Under the pieces are notes generated by a model. The model worked only from the letters and a program-made list of their open reading frames with translations. It was not told the origin of the DNA and did not search any database. Positions 1 to 11,523 of a stretch of DNA of 64,000 bases are shown here, in pieces (within the stretch, counting starts at the first letter, position 1; each line of letters begins with the position of its first letter). The translations under genes and the position numbers were made by a program. The stretch is taken from assembly GCA_050084515.1 (NCBI GenBank), contig CM114271.1:42284001-42348000 (forward strand). Direction: 5' to 3'. Origin of the DNA: Blasia pusilla. Taxonomy: Eukaryota; Marchantiophyta; Marchantiopsida; Blasiales.

Positions 1-1189
1 TAAAGATGCGAGGGGGCAGGGGGGATTTGTTGTTTGCAAGTAGGCAAGCCAATTGCCTTGGTTGGGAGCCCTTGGAGACACTAGTTGGAGTTTTCTTTAT
101 TAGTTTTTTGTTTGGAAGGTCGTGCGTGGAAGCGCTGTCCATTTTTCGTAGATTTCAACGATATTGATTGTGAAGAGAAAGCAGTAGAGTGTAGCACGGA
201 GTGTGGCGGCAAGTGTAGCCTCATCAAATAGCGGGAATGTCATGAGTGTCGAAAAGGAGAGTCACATCTTGCAATCGTTGGGGGTCTATTTAGTAAACCA
301 GTTGGGCTTGGTTACAAGATTGTATCTAGTGCAGGTCCAGGCAGAAGAGAGAAAGCAGGAGATCCAAGGGAGCCCGGATCGAGTGAGGACACGGAGGTAG
401 CCATGGTTATGATAGACAGAGGCCCGAGGTCGTAGAGAGTGTAAAAAATGGGGCCAAGTGTGAAAGAAGGGAGTTGGGAGCGTTCAGCTTCAAGTGGGGT
501 TGAGAGGAATTCAGGTTCGGGTTTCCTAGGTACGTGTAAGTCTGAGGGTATAGCAAGCATATGGAGCCATGTCCATAAGGATGCGTGCCAAGCTAAGAAT
601 TTGGATTGAGGCGCACCCATGTAGAGAGAAGAATGGACAAAGAAGCAACTAGGTTAGGCTGTAGAAGCTCAAAGAAAGGGGCGCGAAAAGGCCATGTGGG
701 GTCACCGTACCCGGCCACACATGGCAGCATGCATGGAGTAGGCGCGCCCACGGGGTTAAGGAGGAACTACGTTATTAACAACTAGAAAGAAGCTAAAGGG
801 CATCGTAAATAAGAGGTGTGCGCGTGTAGATAGAGGTCCTGGCCCATTTGTAAAACAAGTAGCCGAAGTTGGGAAGGAGGAGACGAGTACATGTGGAGAG
901 AGTGGGTTGCATATGCCTTTGTATAGGGAGGCGTGTCCACACCACACGTGGAAAAAGCTACGGACGTAATTGATAGCCGTAAAGTTGGGAAGAAAGAGGG
1001 GTTTTGCCTAGGGATGAAAAGAGAGAGCCATTATGGCTTGTAAGAGAAGACGTGTGCCTAAGGAAGCACAATATGCGGGAGTTTGGGGCCGAGAAAGGCA
1101 GAGCTGGGAGAGCACGGATGAGTTGGGGGTGGAGATAATAAAGGAACACCCAAAGGAGATAGCCACGAGCTACAGGGAACGGTGTCTTG
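1..1189. other. Gene-poor left edge
   Basis: Only short open frames with no recognisable domain are present on either strand. I see no convincing splice-linked exons, RNA gene or transposon terminus. The right end runs into dispersed repeat R1. Confidence 0.5.
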
Positions 1190-2170
1190 TTGAGAGTTTT
1201 CCTTTGAGTAAAGATAAACCTTATAGCTGCGGCATACATGGTTAATGCAAGGTGATCAAACTCCCTAAGAAGTTCTTCTTTTTAAGTACAGAATTATTAT
1301 ATACACTCTCCATTCTCTCATGACAGGAATCACGAATGGTAGTGCCGAGGAGATCATTTCTTCATAATATCGAACCCCAAAATTCCTAACTATAAAGTCC
1401 CTGTAAACGAATTTACACTTGTACACAAGAAAAATAGCACAACTAGTGTTAAACCCTATCCAAGCAGGCCTATTAACATCCATGGATTGGTATATAAGGA
1501 TATACAAAGTACAATCCCATGTCTTTTCATACGTGATAATAGAAAGAATCATCGGAGTTGGAGTTGTATGACCTTGTTCATGAATTCCTCCCCAAAGTGG
1601 TAAACTAGATAGAGAGTAAACTAGTGTCTATCTACGAAGAGAATCTTGAGGTGGTAAGGATTAATGATAGGAAAATCATATACGACTCGTGCTCCATCCC
1701 TATCCATACTTAACGAACATCCTCTACTCTCCTAAAGAATGGGTTTTGGCAGAGTTGTTCTCCCAATAGGGATAATCCACTCTCATTGGGAAAATAACGA
1801 GCCAAAATCATCCACTACCCCTCGCATGACAAAACTCCCCTAAAACTATAAGTCTCCCCAAATCACTATCTCATACCAGACTCTTGAAACTCTCAAAGAA
1901 TAGAACTCAACCAAGTTACTCTCCCAAGAGGGGTAATCCACTCTCATTGGAAGAGCAAGCAAGTCAATTCCATCCACTCAAGATCAACAAGGGAGACCCA
2001 AGAAATGAAGTAGAAGGTGATGAACCCTTGAAGGTCCCTCTTCTTTATACACTCTCAAGGGATCCACAAGAGTAAAAAATAGGGCTAATCTTATTTTGTG
2101 CCACATGGCTTCCTCTCAAGGCTTAACCAATCCTATTTTGACACAAGTAGATTACATGTTATCTAGTTTC
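1190..2170 (+). repeat. Dispersed repeat R, copy R1
   Basis: This is the same sequence family as at about 44.2, 48.75 and 50.4 kb. Shared landmarks in order are a GAGAG-rich start, a TATACACTCTCCATTCTCTC block, a GAATCACGAATGGTAGTGCC block, two internal sub-repeats around a CCACTCTCATTGG core (near 1775 and 1940), and a late block reading GGGATCCACAAGAGT. The copies differ by substitutions and deletions, so this is an old multicopy element. It could be the LTR of a retrotransposon or a non-autonomous element. No coding capacity is recognised. Confidence 0.7.
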
Positions 2171-3642
2171 TGAACCTAAGGGAAATTTTAAAGGTCTTTA
2201 CAGGGAAATACTAAGTGACTTGTGTCTTCATCGAGAAGATATCTTTGCGAGGATAGCCATTGGAAGAAGAAGAACTAGTCGCCACAAATCGGCAAGCCCA
2301 TCCGCTGGAGGGTCACAGCGCTTCATCACAAAACGCTAAGAGATTTGGGTTTAGGGTCACGACGCTTCATCACGAAACGCTTCGAGGGATCTATCGTGCA
2401 CAGGAGTAGATTAGACTGTCAAGGAGGAAGAACTGATCCAACATGCACCATGACGAGAAAGGAAACACAAGCAACCAAGGTAGGGAGCATCACTCCCAAG
2501 TCCATCACGACTCTTGCGTCATCATCTCCAAGTCCTCGTTCGGCGAATAAGATAAGGCAACAAGAAATAAAGGAGCGGGAATGATATGCACAGGCACGAG
2601 GTTCTAGAAAAATGTGTTCTGGAGGAGCTCCTTCGGAGCAAAATGCCAAGGCTAAGGCATCGAAGGCCTTGAAGAAAAGAGTCGCAAATGAGACACGCGA
2701 GAAGAAGCGTCTTGACGCCTCTGTCAGAAGAGTAGAATTGGCGAAAGCTCGAAGGGAAAAAACAATCGCCAGTGAAGAAAGCCTTGCTTGTCCAACAGAG
2801 AGTGTTGAGATGCAGGAAATGTCTTCGATGAGGTCTGGGGACACCATGAATCTAAAATTGGCTGAGGAAACGGCCAAATTTCAAGTGACGGATGATGAGG
2901 TCATGAGAACAGCAAGTGTGGAGATGGTGGACATCTTTGAAGAAGCAAGAGAAGAGTCTTTTTCATCTTTGAGCCCAATGGAAGAAATCGACCTTTATTA
3001 GATCGATGAGTTTCTCGTGGACTTGCCAGCTGTTGTCCCAGAGCAGCTAGCGGGCTTGGATACTGACCCAATCTTTGAGCGGGTAAGAAAAATTTGGGTT
3101 ATGTGAAGGCTCATTATGCAACTCATTGGCAAAACATTGTATTTTATTGACTTGGTCCCCATTATGGCAGGTTGTTAAGCAGATGGCACTGATGGATGGC
3201 TAGAAGGCCCCAAGAATTCCACTTTTTCGATTGCGAACAATGGAGTCCGTCCGTGAAATTCAATTGGAAGAGGACATTGCAAAGCTCAAACAATCGGCAG
3301 CAACTGCATCCTACATCGACAGCTTCCCTTCGTTCTATGTTCAGCCTTACGATGAACATGGAATCCAGCTCTGGTGATGGAAGAGGACTTGGAGGCGTTG
3401 GATACTTTCTGGAGGATGAGAGATCAGGAGTTCAGAAGAGCGATTGAAGGAACCCAATTTAGCTGGATACGGAACCTTTACTTGTTCATGTGGGATGGAA
3501 ACCACATGTACATGGTGTGGACACAGTTTGCAGAGGAGTGACTAAATTCATTGGAGGCGCATTTTTGCGTGAAGGCAGTCGTGCTCCATCCATTTCCTCA
3601 TCACATGGCAACGGTGGAAATGGCAATGCATGCGATGAATAC

Positions 3643-4534
3643 GTAAGTTTCCTCTTCCTTAAGTTTGATTCCTTCAACCCGTCGTTGTCCGACGGGTTGC
3701 ATAATTGGAAAGCTTAAAGATGGGCAAGAATGATTTGAGTCTCTTGCCACCATCCTATTTGTGGTCAATGTCATAGTCAAGCAAACCGTCGGAGACCGAC
3801 GGGTTGCCTACTGGCCAAGCACACCACATTAATCCGGGATACTAAAACCAATCGAACATCGACGGGTGGAAAAATGATAGCATGATTTATTTTTTCTTCA
3901 ATCCGTCCCACTCCAACGAGTTGTACAATGAGAGGTAACAAATCATCGGACGCCTAAAAGCAACTCGTCGGAGTCCGACGAGTTGCTGGACTGTTCGCTA
4001 TTTTTTGGATACTTTAGGCCGAAAGCAACTCGTCGGACTCCGACGGGTTGCATTTCCCCGCCAGGGTAGGTGGTTCGAAACCGATAACTCGCTTTTAGGC
4101 GTCCAATTCCAGCTTTACAGGGCCATTGCGCAACCGGTCGGACTCCGACGGGTTGATATGTGGAGTTTTTAACCTGGAAACCAAGGAATAAGAGGAACCG
4201 ATCGGTTGGACCAGAGAGTCACAAAAAGAGAGTGCAACCCGTCGGACTTTGATGGGTTGCAATTCTCTCAAGAGTGTTGCAATAAGTGTAACACAAAGAT
4301 AAGTGTTGCGACTCGTCGGACTCTGACACGTTGCAACATTTACCTATGTGTTACGATTTGGACCCCGATGGATTGACAGAATTACGATCCGTCTGAGTCC
4401 GACAGGTTGCAACACTTATCTCTGTGCTACCATTTTGACCCCCATGGGTTGACAGAATTACGACTCGTCAGAGTCCGACGGGTTGTAGGAACCCGATAGC
4501 TTGGAGTATTCTTACCTTGTGTTTGGATGTGCAG
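3643..4534 (+). repeat. Palindrome cluster in P1 intron 2
   Basis: This intron has a GTAAGT donor and a TGTGCAG acceptor. It contains about a dozen copies of a 27-bp palindrome with left arm GCAACCCGTCGGA, one central base and the reverse-complement arm. The copy at 3960-3986 has a C-to-T change in the left arm matched by G-to-A in the right arm, so it stays perfectly palindromic. The copy at 4025-4051 differs by a single wobble-compatible position. Spacing is irregular here (about 60-110 bp). Confidence 0.8.
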
Positions 4535-6089
4535 GATTGTATCCGAGGGGAACGTCAGCCATCACTCGATCCAGTATTGCGATAGGGTGAGGAAGGTGCT
4601 TACGACGCACCCGGCAGAGTACAACAGATTCCTGGGCGACGATCTGGTAAATGAGATGTTGGCGAAGGGAGCTCAAATAAAAAAGAAGACCTGGGCAAAT
4701 ACCTTCATTTCCCAAGATGCAGACGTCACAATGCTATGTTGGTCCAAGATCCAGGCCGCCAAGAAGAGTGCTTTGTTGGAACTGGAGCGAAGAGAGAACG
4801 CATCAGCGTTGGAATGTGCAAAGTTTATTCAAGCTGCCGTATCTGCAGCTACAAAGTACACTGCAAGCAAGATGCAGCATTACATTGCGATTCTTAACCC
4901 CGATTTTGGCTCGGAGTTTTACAAGTAGCTCAAGGCGATAATCAAGCGCCAGCGGAAGAGAGATGAAGATCCACAGGGTCGGATCGGAGAAACAGTGTCT
5001 CTGGACCATGTGCCCAGGTTTGCGCTATCTGGGATATCCGAGTTTAGGCAAATCCGACTGATGAAAATCAGTCTCGAGGGCACTGAGGCCCAAAATTGGG
5101 TGGCACACGGGTACCCTCCGGGAGTTTCATATCCAGTGATCTCCCATTGGCTACGGGAATGGTCATTCTGGGACGCATTGCGCCTTCTCAGGAAGTTCAT
5201 AATCCTGGGTCTACAAGCGGAGCTGAAGAAGATTGAGCCAGTTCCAGAGGAAGCAAACCAAGAGGTTGCACAAGATTTTGAACTATGGCTTGATGACATC
5301 AGAGATAAGCCCATGAAAAACTCAGGATTCAGGATGATGTTCAAGAATCACATCCTCCCTCAGGCAGACCTGGATGAGGAAAGAGACACCAAAAAATGGG
5401 ATTTTGCAAAGAAGAAGCGGGATCTTCACGACCAGGAGGCCGAGTCATCTCGACAAAGAGTTGGCTAGCGGATGGTGTATAGGTACCTCATCAATTGTAT
5501 GAATGCAGGTACCTGGCAAAAATTACCGGCAGCCTGCAAATTGTGGGCTTCTCTACTTGATGGAGAGGGATTCTCCATGTACGACATGGAGATGGGACAT
5601 GGAATGTTTGACTGGGAGGTTATCAATTGTCTAATCTGGTCGGACTTCAACAACCTAGAGGACATTACAGAAAAAAATCTATGCGTGATGTATGATGCAA
5701 TGGTCGCAGGTAGGGATGACATTCCGAACTGTCGACATTCCGAACTTCCGAATCGTGAAGCCTGACAATTTTTTCCAAGGAGATGTGGAGGAGCAAGCCC
5801 TCAAGACAGTGGAGTTGGTGGCAAAGGTCGTCACCGCCAAAGACAAATCCACAGCAGGTTTGAAAGCCAAGGTGAGGGGATCGAGGAATTCCGAGCCCGA
5901 GTCTTCTAGAAAAGAGGCTGAGTCCTCAAGGCCAGAGGCGGAATCGTCCGGGCAAGCGAGGCGAGAGGGCCAACCCAGGTCCTCATCCAAGAAAACTCTT
6001 ATGGAGTCTGAGGTAACAGAGACTCCCACAAGCCTAAAGAGAAGCGAAAGCGGGAGGCGCCTCGTTCGTCCGAGGGAGGAGATAAGGAT

Positions 6090-7712
6090 GTGGAATACAC
6101 TCCTTCATCCTTGGGCATGCATAGGGAAACAACCACCGGGGAAAATGTCCTTATTCACTTGACTCATCTTGTCAATGAGCTGCAGAGTTTCACTTCTCAT
6201 GAGTCGACACCTGCCATCGACAAATTGATCGTGTTGGTACGAAAACTCCTTCGAAACGGGCACGTCCCCTATACGGTGCATGGGGTTGTTGAGGAGGTGG
6301 CAATGGACCTCCTCATTGTGGATTTTCATTTTGGGTTTCACTTGTGGGACAACAATCCGTCTGACACTATCCCTGACTGGAATATCCTGCTTTTGTATGA
6401 TCAGATCGTGATGTTGTTTTCTTTTGCCGACGCGTATCTGAGTGACAGGGATTGTTTCTTGGTCCTCACTGGAGGGAGCGAAGAGAGCTCTTCAACCTTC
6501 AGTGCGTGAAGAGGTCGCTGAAGTGGAGGACGGCGCAATCATGGGTCATTAAAAACAAGTATCCACTCAGATCAGCGACGATTCGAGTCCGGGTAAGTCC
6601 TCTTTTTCAACAAATTGAGTTGGAACATAAATTCAACCCGTCGAACTCCGACGGGTTGCATCTCTGCATGCAACCCGTCGGATCCCAACAGCTTGTGTCT
6701 TTCGCTGTTGCAATGTGTCTGAAAATGACGGGTTGCAAATTCACCAACAAGTCTCCATTGACTCCAACCCGTCAGAACACAACGTGTTGCAAGTAGCACT
6801 GCTTTTCCACATGTTTCTGGAGTCATGCAACCCATCTGAAAGCAACAAGTTGTTCTCATATTTGGAAATTCTCAATTCTAAACAATTGTATTCAGTTGTA
6901 AGCCAACCATCGGACTCCGACAGGTGGAGGTTTTGTCCAGCAAGATGAGCAACCTGTCGGCTTCCGACGTGTTGCTCATGGCCAACTCGTCGAACTCCGA
7001 CAGGTTGCTATTCTGTCAGGCCTATAGGCTAAGTTCATAGGGATTGGTAATCACTATGGACTAGTATGATGGGTTGAAAAGCAACCCGTCGGACTCCAAC
7101 AGGTTGCTCCTCTGTCTAGCCAAATGAGCAACCCGTCGGATCCTCACGTCTACTAGCTTTTTCTTTTTGCTGACATTATTTTCCACCGGCTTGTTTATAG
7201 ATGGATCACTCATTTGTCTATTGCTTTGTAAGGCCCGAGCACAACTTCCAAGTGTTCAAGATCCCGGATCCAGTGGATCCATGCTCTAATGGGTACAGCT
7301 TAGATAGTCTCTACAATTCCCCCCCAGGAATTTACATGCAGGATGGGACCCCCTTACTTGGAGGAAGGGAGAAGTCACCTACCTTGATGCAAACGCTCAT
7401 CAAGCTCTGCTTGAGGCCGGGTGACTTGGTCTTTGACTTAGTGGGCCCATCAAGGGCGAGTATCAAAGGCGCCTAGCATAGTGGCAGGAACATTCTCTGC
7501 CTTGAGGGAAGGCCAGAACTTTTTGACCTTTGCAAAGAGGCAAAGGCGGATTACGAGAGGCTAGTGGGAGTATACAACTCTCCTCCAAAGCCAATAGCTC
7601 CAGTTCCAGAACCACCATTGATATTGACACCATCATCACTTCCTACTATTCCAAAAATTGGGAGGGCAAAGCCGACAATAATTCTGGAAGAGCTATCAAA
7701 TGATGACGAGTG
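6090..7712 (+). other. Methyltransferase-like domain of P1 (two exons)
   Basis: Exon 3 carries a block reading roughly MDLLIV-DFHF-GFHLWDNNPSD, followed by PDWN...LYDQIVMLFSFADAYLSD and LVLTGG. P3 and P4 read DLL-A-NFPSG at the first block. This has the position and flanks of the DPPY catalytic motif IV of beta-class (permuted) DNA amino-methyltransferases. Exon 4 then has REKSPTLMQTLIKLCLRPGD, DLVFDLVGPSRAS and GRNILCLEGRPELF, matching in order motif X, the SAM-binding motif I and the acidic residue after strand 2. Key residues deviate: NFPS or DFHF replaces DPPY, and GPSR replaces GSGT. If folded, it may be a non-catalytic methyltransferase relative. Family assignment is inference from motif order. 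Confidence 0.5.
6593..7200 (+). repeat. Palindrome cluster in P1 intron 3
   Basis: The intron between the two methyltransferase-like exons has a GTAAGT donor at 6593 and an acceptor ending TTTATAG at 7200. About ten copies of the 27-bp palindrome lie here, for example near 6634, 6670, 6905, 6950, 6985, 7080 and 7125, with varied degrees of decay. Confidence 0.75.
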
Positions 7713-8149
7713 AGTTCAAAGATTTATTGGACCCAGCTTGAGTGAAGCATTTTGGAGTAGGAATTTAGTGCTTTCCAAGGACGGAGCACATATTGATACT
7801 GCATGGGTGTCACCTTGCAGAGCACACAAGATTTACTGTCGAGGAAGGCGTTGGGAATCAAATCATGTTACATGGGACCATTATGGTGTATCTAGGGGGC
7901 GGCCAAGGCTCTCAAATTCCCCAATATTTATGATCCCCGTCTACAATCGGCCAGAGGAGCCACTTGTATCCCAAGACATTCCTTTTGTACAGGAACCTAG
8001 GAGAGTTAGGAGTAAATTTGTAGATGACAAGGTTGAAGAAATCATAAACTATATTTCCAAGCTTCCCTCGGATGTAATAAAGGACAAGAAGTTTTTGAAC
8101 CATGATGGTTTTTGTAAACTTTTTCTGAATTGTTTTTCGTTCTTGTCGA

Positions 8150-8225
8150 TTGTAACCTGTCGATTCCGACGGGTTGCTTTACCTACCTAATTTGCAACCT
8201 GTAGGATTGCGACGGGTTGCAACCT
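8150..8225. repeat. Palindromes at the P1/E1 junction
   Basis: Two palindrome copies (near 8155 and 8200) sit exactly where P1 3' sequence ends and the truncated intron of E1, on the other strand, begins. The E1 exon stops at a GTGAGT donor just to the right (about 8268 on the minus strand), and the rest of the E gene is missing. Confidence 0.6.
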
Positions 8226-8229
8226 TACA

Positions 8230-10277
8230 CTTGGACCACATACTTGGAAAAAATGGACAAAACTCACTTGCCGCATAAAGTTTTCCCATTGCCTCATACA
8301 CACGGTCCACCAACTGAGCCACCAACACAACTCTTTGTATTTCCCCTCAATCTCATGTTTTCTCCACCACAAATGAAGCTCTTCTTGGCACTCCATGGCT
8401 TGTTTCAAGGTTTTGCTATCCTTGCAGCGTTGAAGTAGAGCTACATGCTCTATTTTCTTAGTCTCCTTGATGGAGGATTTTGTGTAGCGAATCACAGACT
8501 ATTGCCAATTGAAACCATCCGATCTTTCCCTTTCTAGTTGAACCCCCAAAAAAAAAAAACACTTCCCTGATCCCAATCCATCCCGGTTTGGCATTTTCCA
8601 CCATGAAACCATATATTTCAGGAGGAGGTCTTTTGTTTTCCATCACCACCTCCAGTAAGAGTAACCAACACATCTTCAATTTGCCAACATCTGCCGCTTT
8701 CACCTCACCCAAAAAAATGGTTTTGAGACCCTTTTCCACATGGTTGTAAACGTATGCACGCATGGTCAACCATCCATTTAACACCCTGTAGCAAATATCA
8801 AAGCTAACCCAGCTCCCAGATCTTCTCCCTCCTTCATTCTGTCAATAAGATCCAGGCTGCTAGACGGGCCTGTAGTAGACATTTTGAAGACATAAGCTCT
8901 AGATCCCTCGCCTCCTTGGCCCATGAACTCCCATCTCTCGATGGATGGAAACCGTGAGTTGGCCTTGATCCTGGAAATGGCATTCATTTCTGCGCTCTTT
9001 CCATCAAGTATTCGTATTTGATGCAGTAAGTTCTTGAAGCTTTCATGATCAGCCAAGAATGCAAATTTTCCCACAATTGCTTCTCCTCAACTGGGGTGAT
9101 CTCCCCTTGGCCAAGGATACCCAGCTGTTGTTCACAAACTTTTGATGTAGTTGTCAATTTGATCACTCGTGGCTTTGATCCTGGAGAATTTTTATACATC
9201 TCGGCCACTTTCTATGCCACATCCTCCTTGATGTGTCTCTAAATTGCACCCGTGATAGGATGAGTGTGAGACCCAACATGAATTTCCAACCTTTTATACT
9301 CACACGTAGAATTGGAGTCGTGCACTATGAAAAAAATATAAGCCGGAAAAGCTCTAAAATAGAAAGAGGAGGCTTGACAGTGCGGATATCGATGGCCACC
9401 CGGAAATATGGTCGTACCCACAACGTAAGGAGTTTTTGCATTTTTGGGAGGGAATTGGGAAGTATTCACGACTCTGTTCCTCTGGAGGAAGGGGCATCCT
9501 AGAATTTTTCACTCCAATGCTCCAAAGCATTGGCAACGAGACACAATCCAAGGACCACCTAGGATTGAAGCGCTCGTCCGCTGCAGTGTGCACCATCGAT
9601 GACAGTCCAATTTTTCGGTCCATACCCTTCAGGCCGCCTCCATCTTTCTTCTGAGCTGGAGCGACAAGTGGAGGCAGCTCAAAAATGCAGTCTCCATCAT
9701 ACGTTGCGGGTAGCTCATCCACGATAATGTGCTTGAACAATTTCAAGGGGGGAGAAGAAAGCAAAGAATTCCCTGAAACTTGAAGCAGGAAAGAGTCAGC
9801 AGATGTTGAGTTAGACATGTTTCCAACAAATCCTATGAGATCGACGATATCCGAGATGTCCACAGCTTCAACTGTGACATTTTGTGCTTGTGAAATTGGA
9901 GTTGATGTTGGATCGGCCAAAGCAGCCGTGCCAAAGATGGAGCATGGAGCACTCAAAGGTCTCGGACCATCTTCATGTGTCGAAGTGGTGATCAGAAGTA
10001 AGCCATAAACTCTGAATTGTCCATTGGAGTAGGGAAAGAGGTTCCACACTTTGGAGCCTCCAATCTCCGGTTGGATTGTTTCACCAATGATATCATCTTG
10101 CCCATCAACCTTGACATCCTTGGATACAAAGATGGTTTTAATCTGGAGAAGAAATCGGAGTGAGAGGAAATGTTCTTCGACAATTACATGAATGTCACTA
10201 GATTGGGCTCGAATTATCTCCGATTGAGGAAGGCCCGCTAGATGACTGCCACATGTGAGCTTCACATAATTGTCCAT
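8230..10277 (-). pseudogene. Family E copy 1: MULE-like transposase gene, truncated
   Basis: The minus-strand reading starts at ATG 10277 (MDNYVKLTCGSHLAGLPQSE), continues about 300 codons, then shifts frame several times. Aligned with E2 it contains an N-terminal region of unknown function, a Cys/His cluster (Cys-rich block, CPHC-type pair in E2, then a GSHTHP-like end) resembling the WRKY-GCM/FLYWCH fingers of MULE transposases, and a stretch WEFMGQGGEGSRAYVFKMST followed by a CYRVLNGWLT-type segment that could hold the first transposase Asp. The gene is cut in an intron at about 8.2 kb, so the SWIM end is lost. Frameshifts near 9350, 9070 and 8780 make it non-functional. Upstream sequence matches that of E2. 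Identification as MULE-like is inference. Confidence 0.5.
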
Positions 10278-10343
10278 TTGGTAAGACCAAGAATGATTGC
10301 CAAGATAGAGGAATAAGAATAAGAATAAAAATAAAAATGTTGA

Positions 10344-10350
10344 ATTTATA
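10344..10350 (-). promoter_or_regulatory. TATA box upstream of E1
   Basis: TATAAAT on the minus strand, about 67 bp upstream of the E1 start codon, is conserved at the matching place in E2 (17243-17249). The flanking CACTATAAATT context is shared. Confidence 0.5.
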
Positions 10351-10526
10351 GTGAATAGTGCCTGTTTAAATTCTGACAGAATATGTCTGACATGGTGTTG
10401 GTAGTTAGGTGACTAGACTTTCCAGAAAGGAATATTCGAACATGTTGCTAGTGGGAAAGGATTTGCATGGCTTCCTTGAACCTGTGGAAGCCAGACCGGT
10501 TGGAATATCGACTCAAGGGAAAGGTC

Positions 10527-11209
10527 AACCCGTCAGAGTTCGACGGGTTGGAAACCGTCGGCAGGGATGTCGAAGGAACGAACCCTGAACTCATGTTGTC
10601 AAGTTGAATCGAGTTTGGGGAGGGCCGGTTCAACCCTTCGGAGTCCGACGGATTGCAAATTCTTGCACTCAAAATGGCGCTCCCTTAGGTTCAGTGTCTG
10701 GGTTCCGCAATCCCTTAGGTTCCGTGCAACTCGTCGGAGTCCGAAGGGTTGCACGAATCAGGCTGAATGGTCCTTGTCAAAGCCGTTGGAGTCAGATGGG
10801 TTGCACGGGATACAAGTTGAGGGAGCCCGTGCAAGCCTTTGTGGTGTGACGGATTGCAAACGTGGGCATGATCAATGGTCCCCATACAACCCGTGGGAGT
10901 CCAACGGGTTGCATAAGAACCAGGCTAGATGGAGGAACGGGTTGCAGGAATTGTGAACGATGAACGGTCCACGTGAAACCCATCGGAGTCCAACAGGTTG
11001 CAGGTTACCCAGGCTGGATGGGCCCTCTGCAACCTGTCGGGATTCGACGGGTTGCAGGATCTGAGCAGGATGACTTCCTACAACCCGTCGGGGTCCGACG
11101 GGTTGCAAGAACTGAGCAGGATGACTGCGTGCAACCCGTCAGAGTCCGACGGGTTGCACGTCGAGTCCTGGGCATTGCAATTGCAACCTGTTAGGCTCCG
11201 ACATGTTGC
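10527..11209. repeat. Palindrome array between E1 and P2
   Basis: About eleven copies of the 27-bp palindrome fill the region between the two divergent genes. The last four are regular, starting at 11029, 11080, 11131 and 11183 (51-52 bp period), with a shared spacer containing TGAGCAGGATGACT. This is a local minisatellite built on the palindrome. Confidence 0.8.
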
Positions 11210-11303
11210 AGGCAGACCACGCATAACTTGTACCGTAAGGGTTCACCATCGTACAGCTGATTCCCTGTCGGACACCAACGGTTGAGTCCAACAGCTCCGA
11301 AAG

Positions 11304-11310
11304 TATACAA
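11304..11310 (+). promoter_or_regulatory. Decayed TATA box upstream of P2
   Basis: GAAAGTATACAAGGACG sits at the position where P3 has AAAAGTATAAATAGG. One or two substitutions have weakened the box. Confidence 0.4.
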
Positions 11311-11523
11311 GGACGAGTTTCAAGGCTTTTCACTATTCCATTCTATACTTTTCTGCACTGCTTTCAAATCCCCTGTTCACACAAATACAAAAACTGAGTT
11401 TCCAATTACTCGGACATTTCGACGGTCATTGTCTCTTCATTTTGGGGCTATAACGGTTCGAGTTGAATCGATTCTTTTCAGAGGAAAAGAATCAATTCAA
11501 TTCTCAACTTATTTCAGGATGAT

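Larger units (their letters stand above)
2450..8103 (+). pseudogene. Family P copy 1: coiled-coil / methyltransferase-like gene, broken
   Basis: This is the longest copy of a gene family found four times here. Alignment by eye with P3 gives exons 2450-3082, 3171-3642, 4535-6592 and 7201-7712, all with GT-AG borders. Exon 1 encodes a Ser/Pro-rich start (MTRKETQATK) and then a charged coiled coil. Exon 3 encodes a long helical region, a Lys/Ser/Glu-rich linker and the first half of a methyltransferase-like fold; exon 4 holds the second half. Breaks relative to the sister copies are a TGA at about 2582, a TAG at 2999, a TAG at 4926, a TAG at 5466, a short tandem duplication with frameshift near 5725, a frame change near 6060 and a TAG near 7474. 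An open frame continues after the likely stop at 7712 to about 8190 and is conserved in P4. The cellular role is unknown. The linkage of domains is seen; the function is inferred. Confidence 0.6.

Noticed and set aside
7201-8190. Bacterial DNA methyltransferase contamination or transfer
   Set aside because: The frame is spliced, repeated four times with plant-type introns and flanked by plant transposon sequence; the motifs are divergent, so recent bacterial origin is unlikely.
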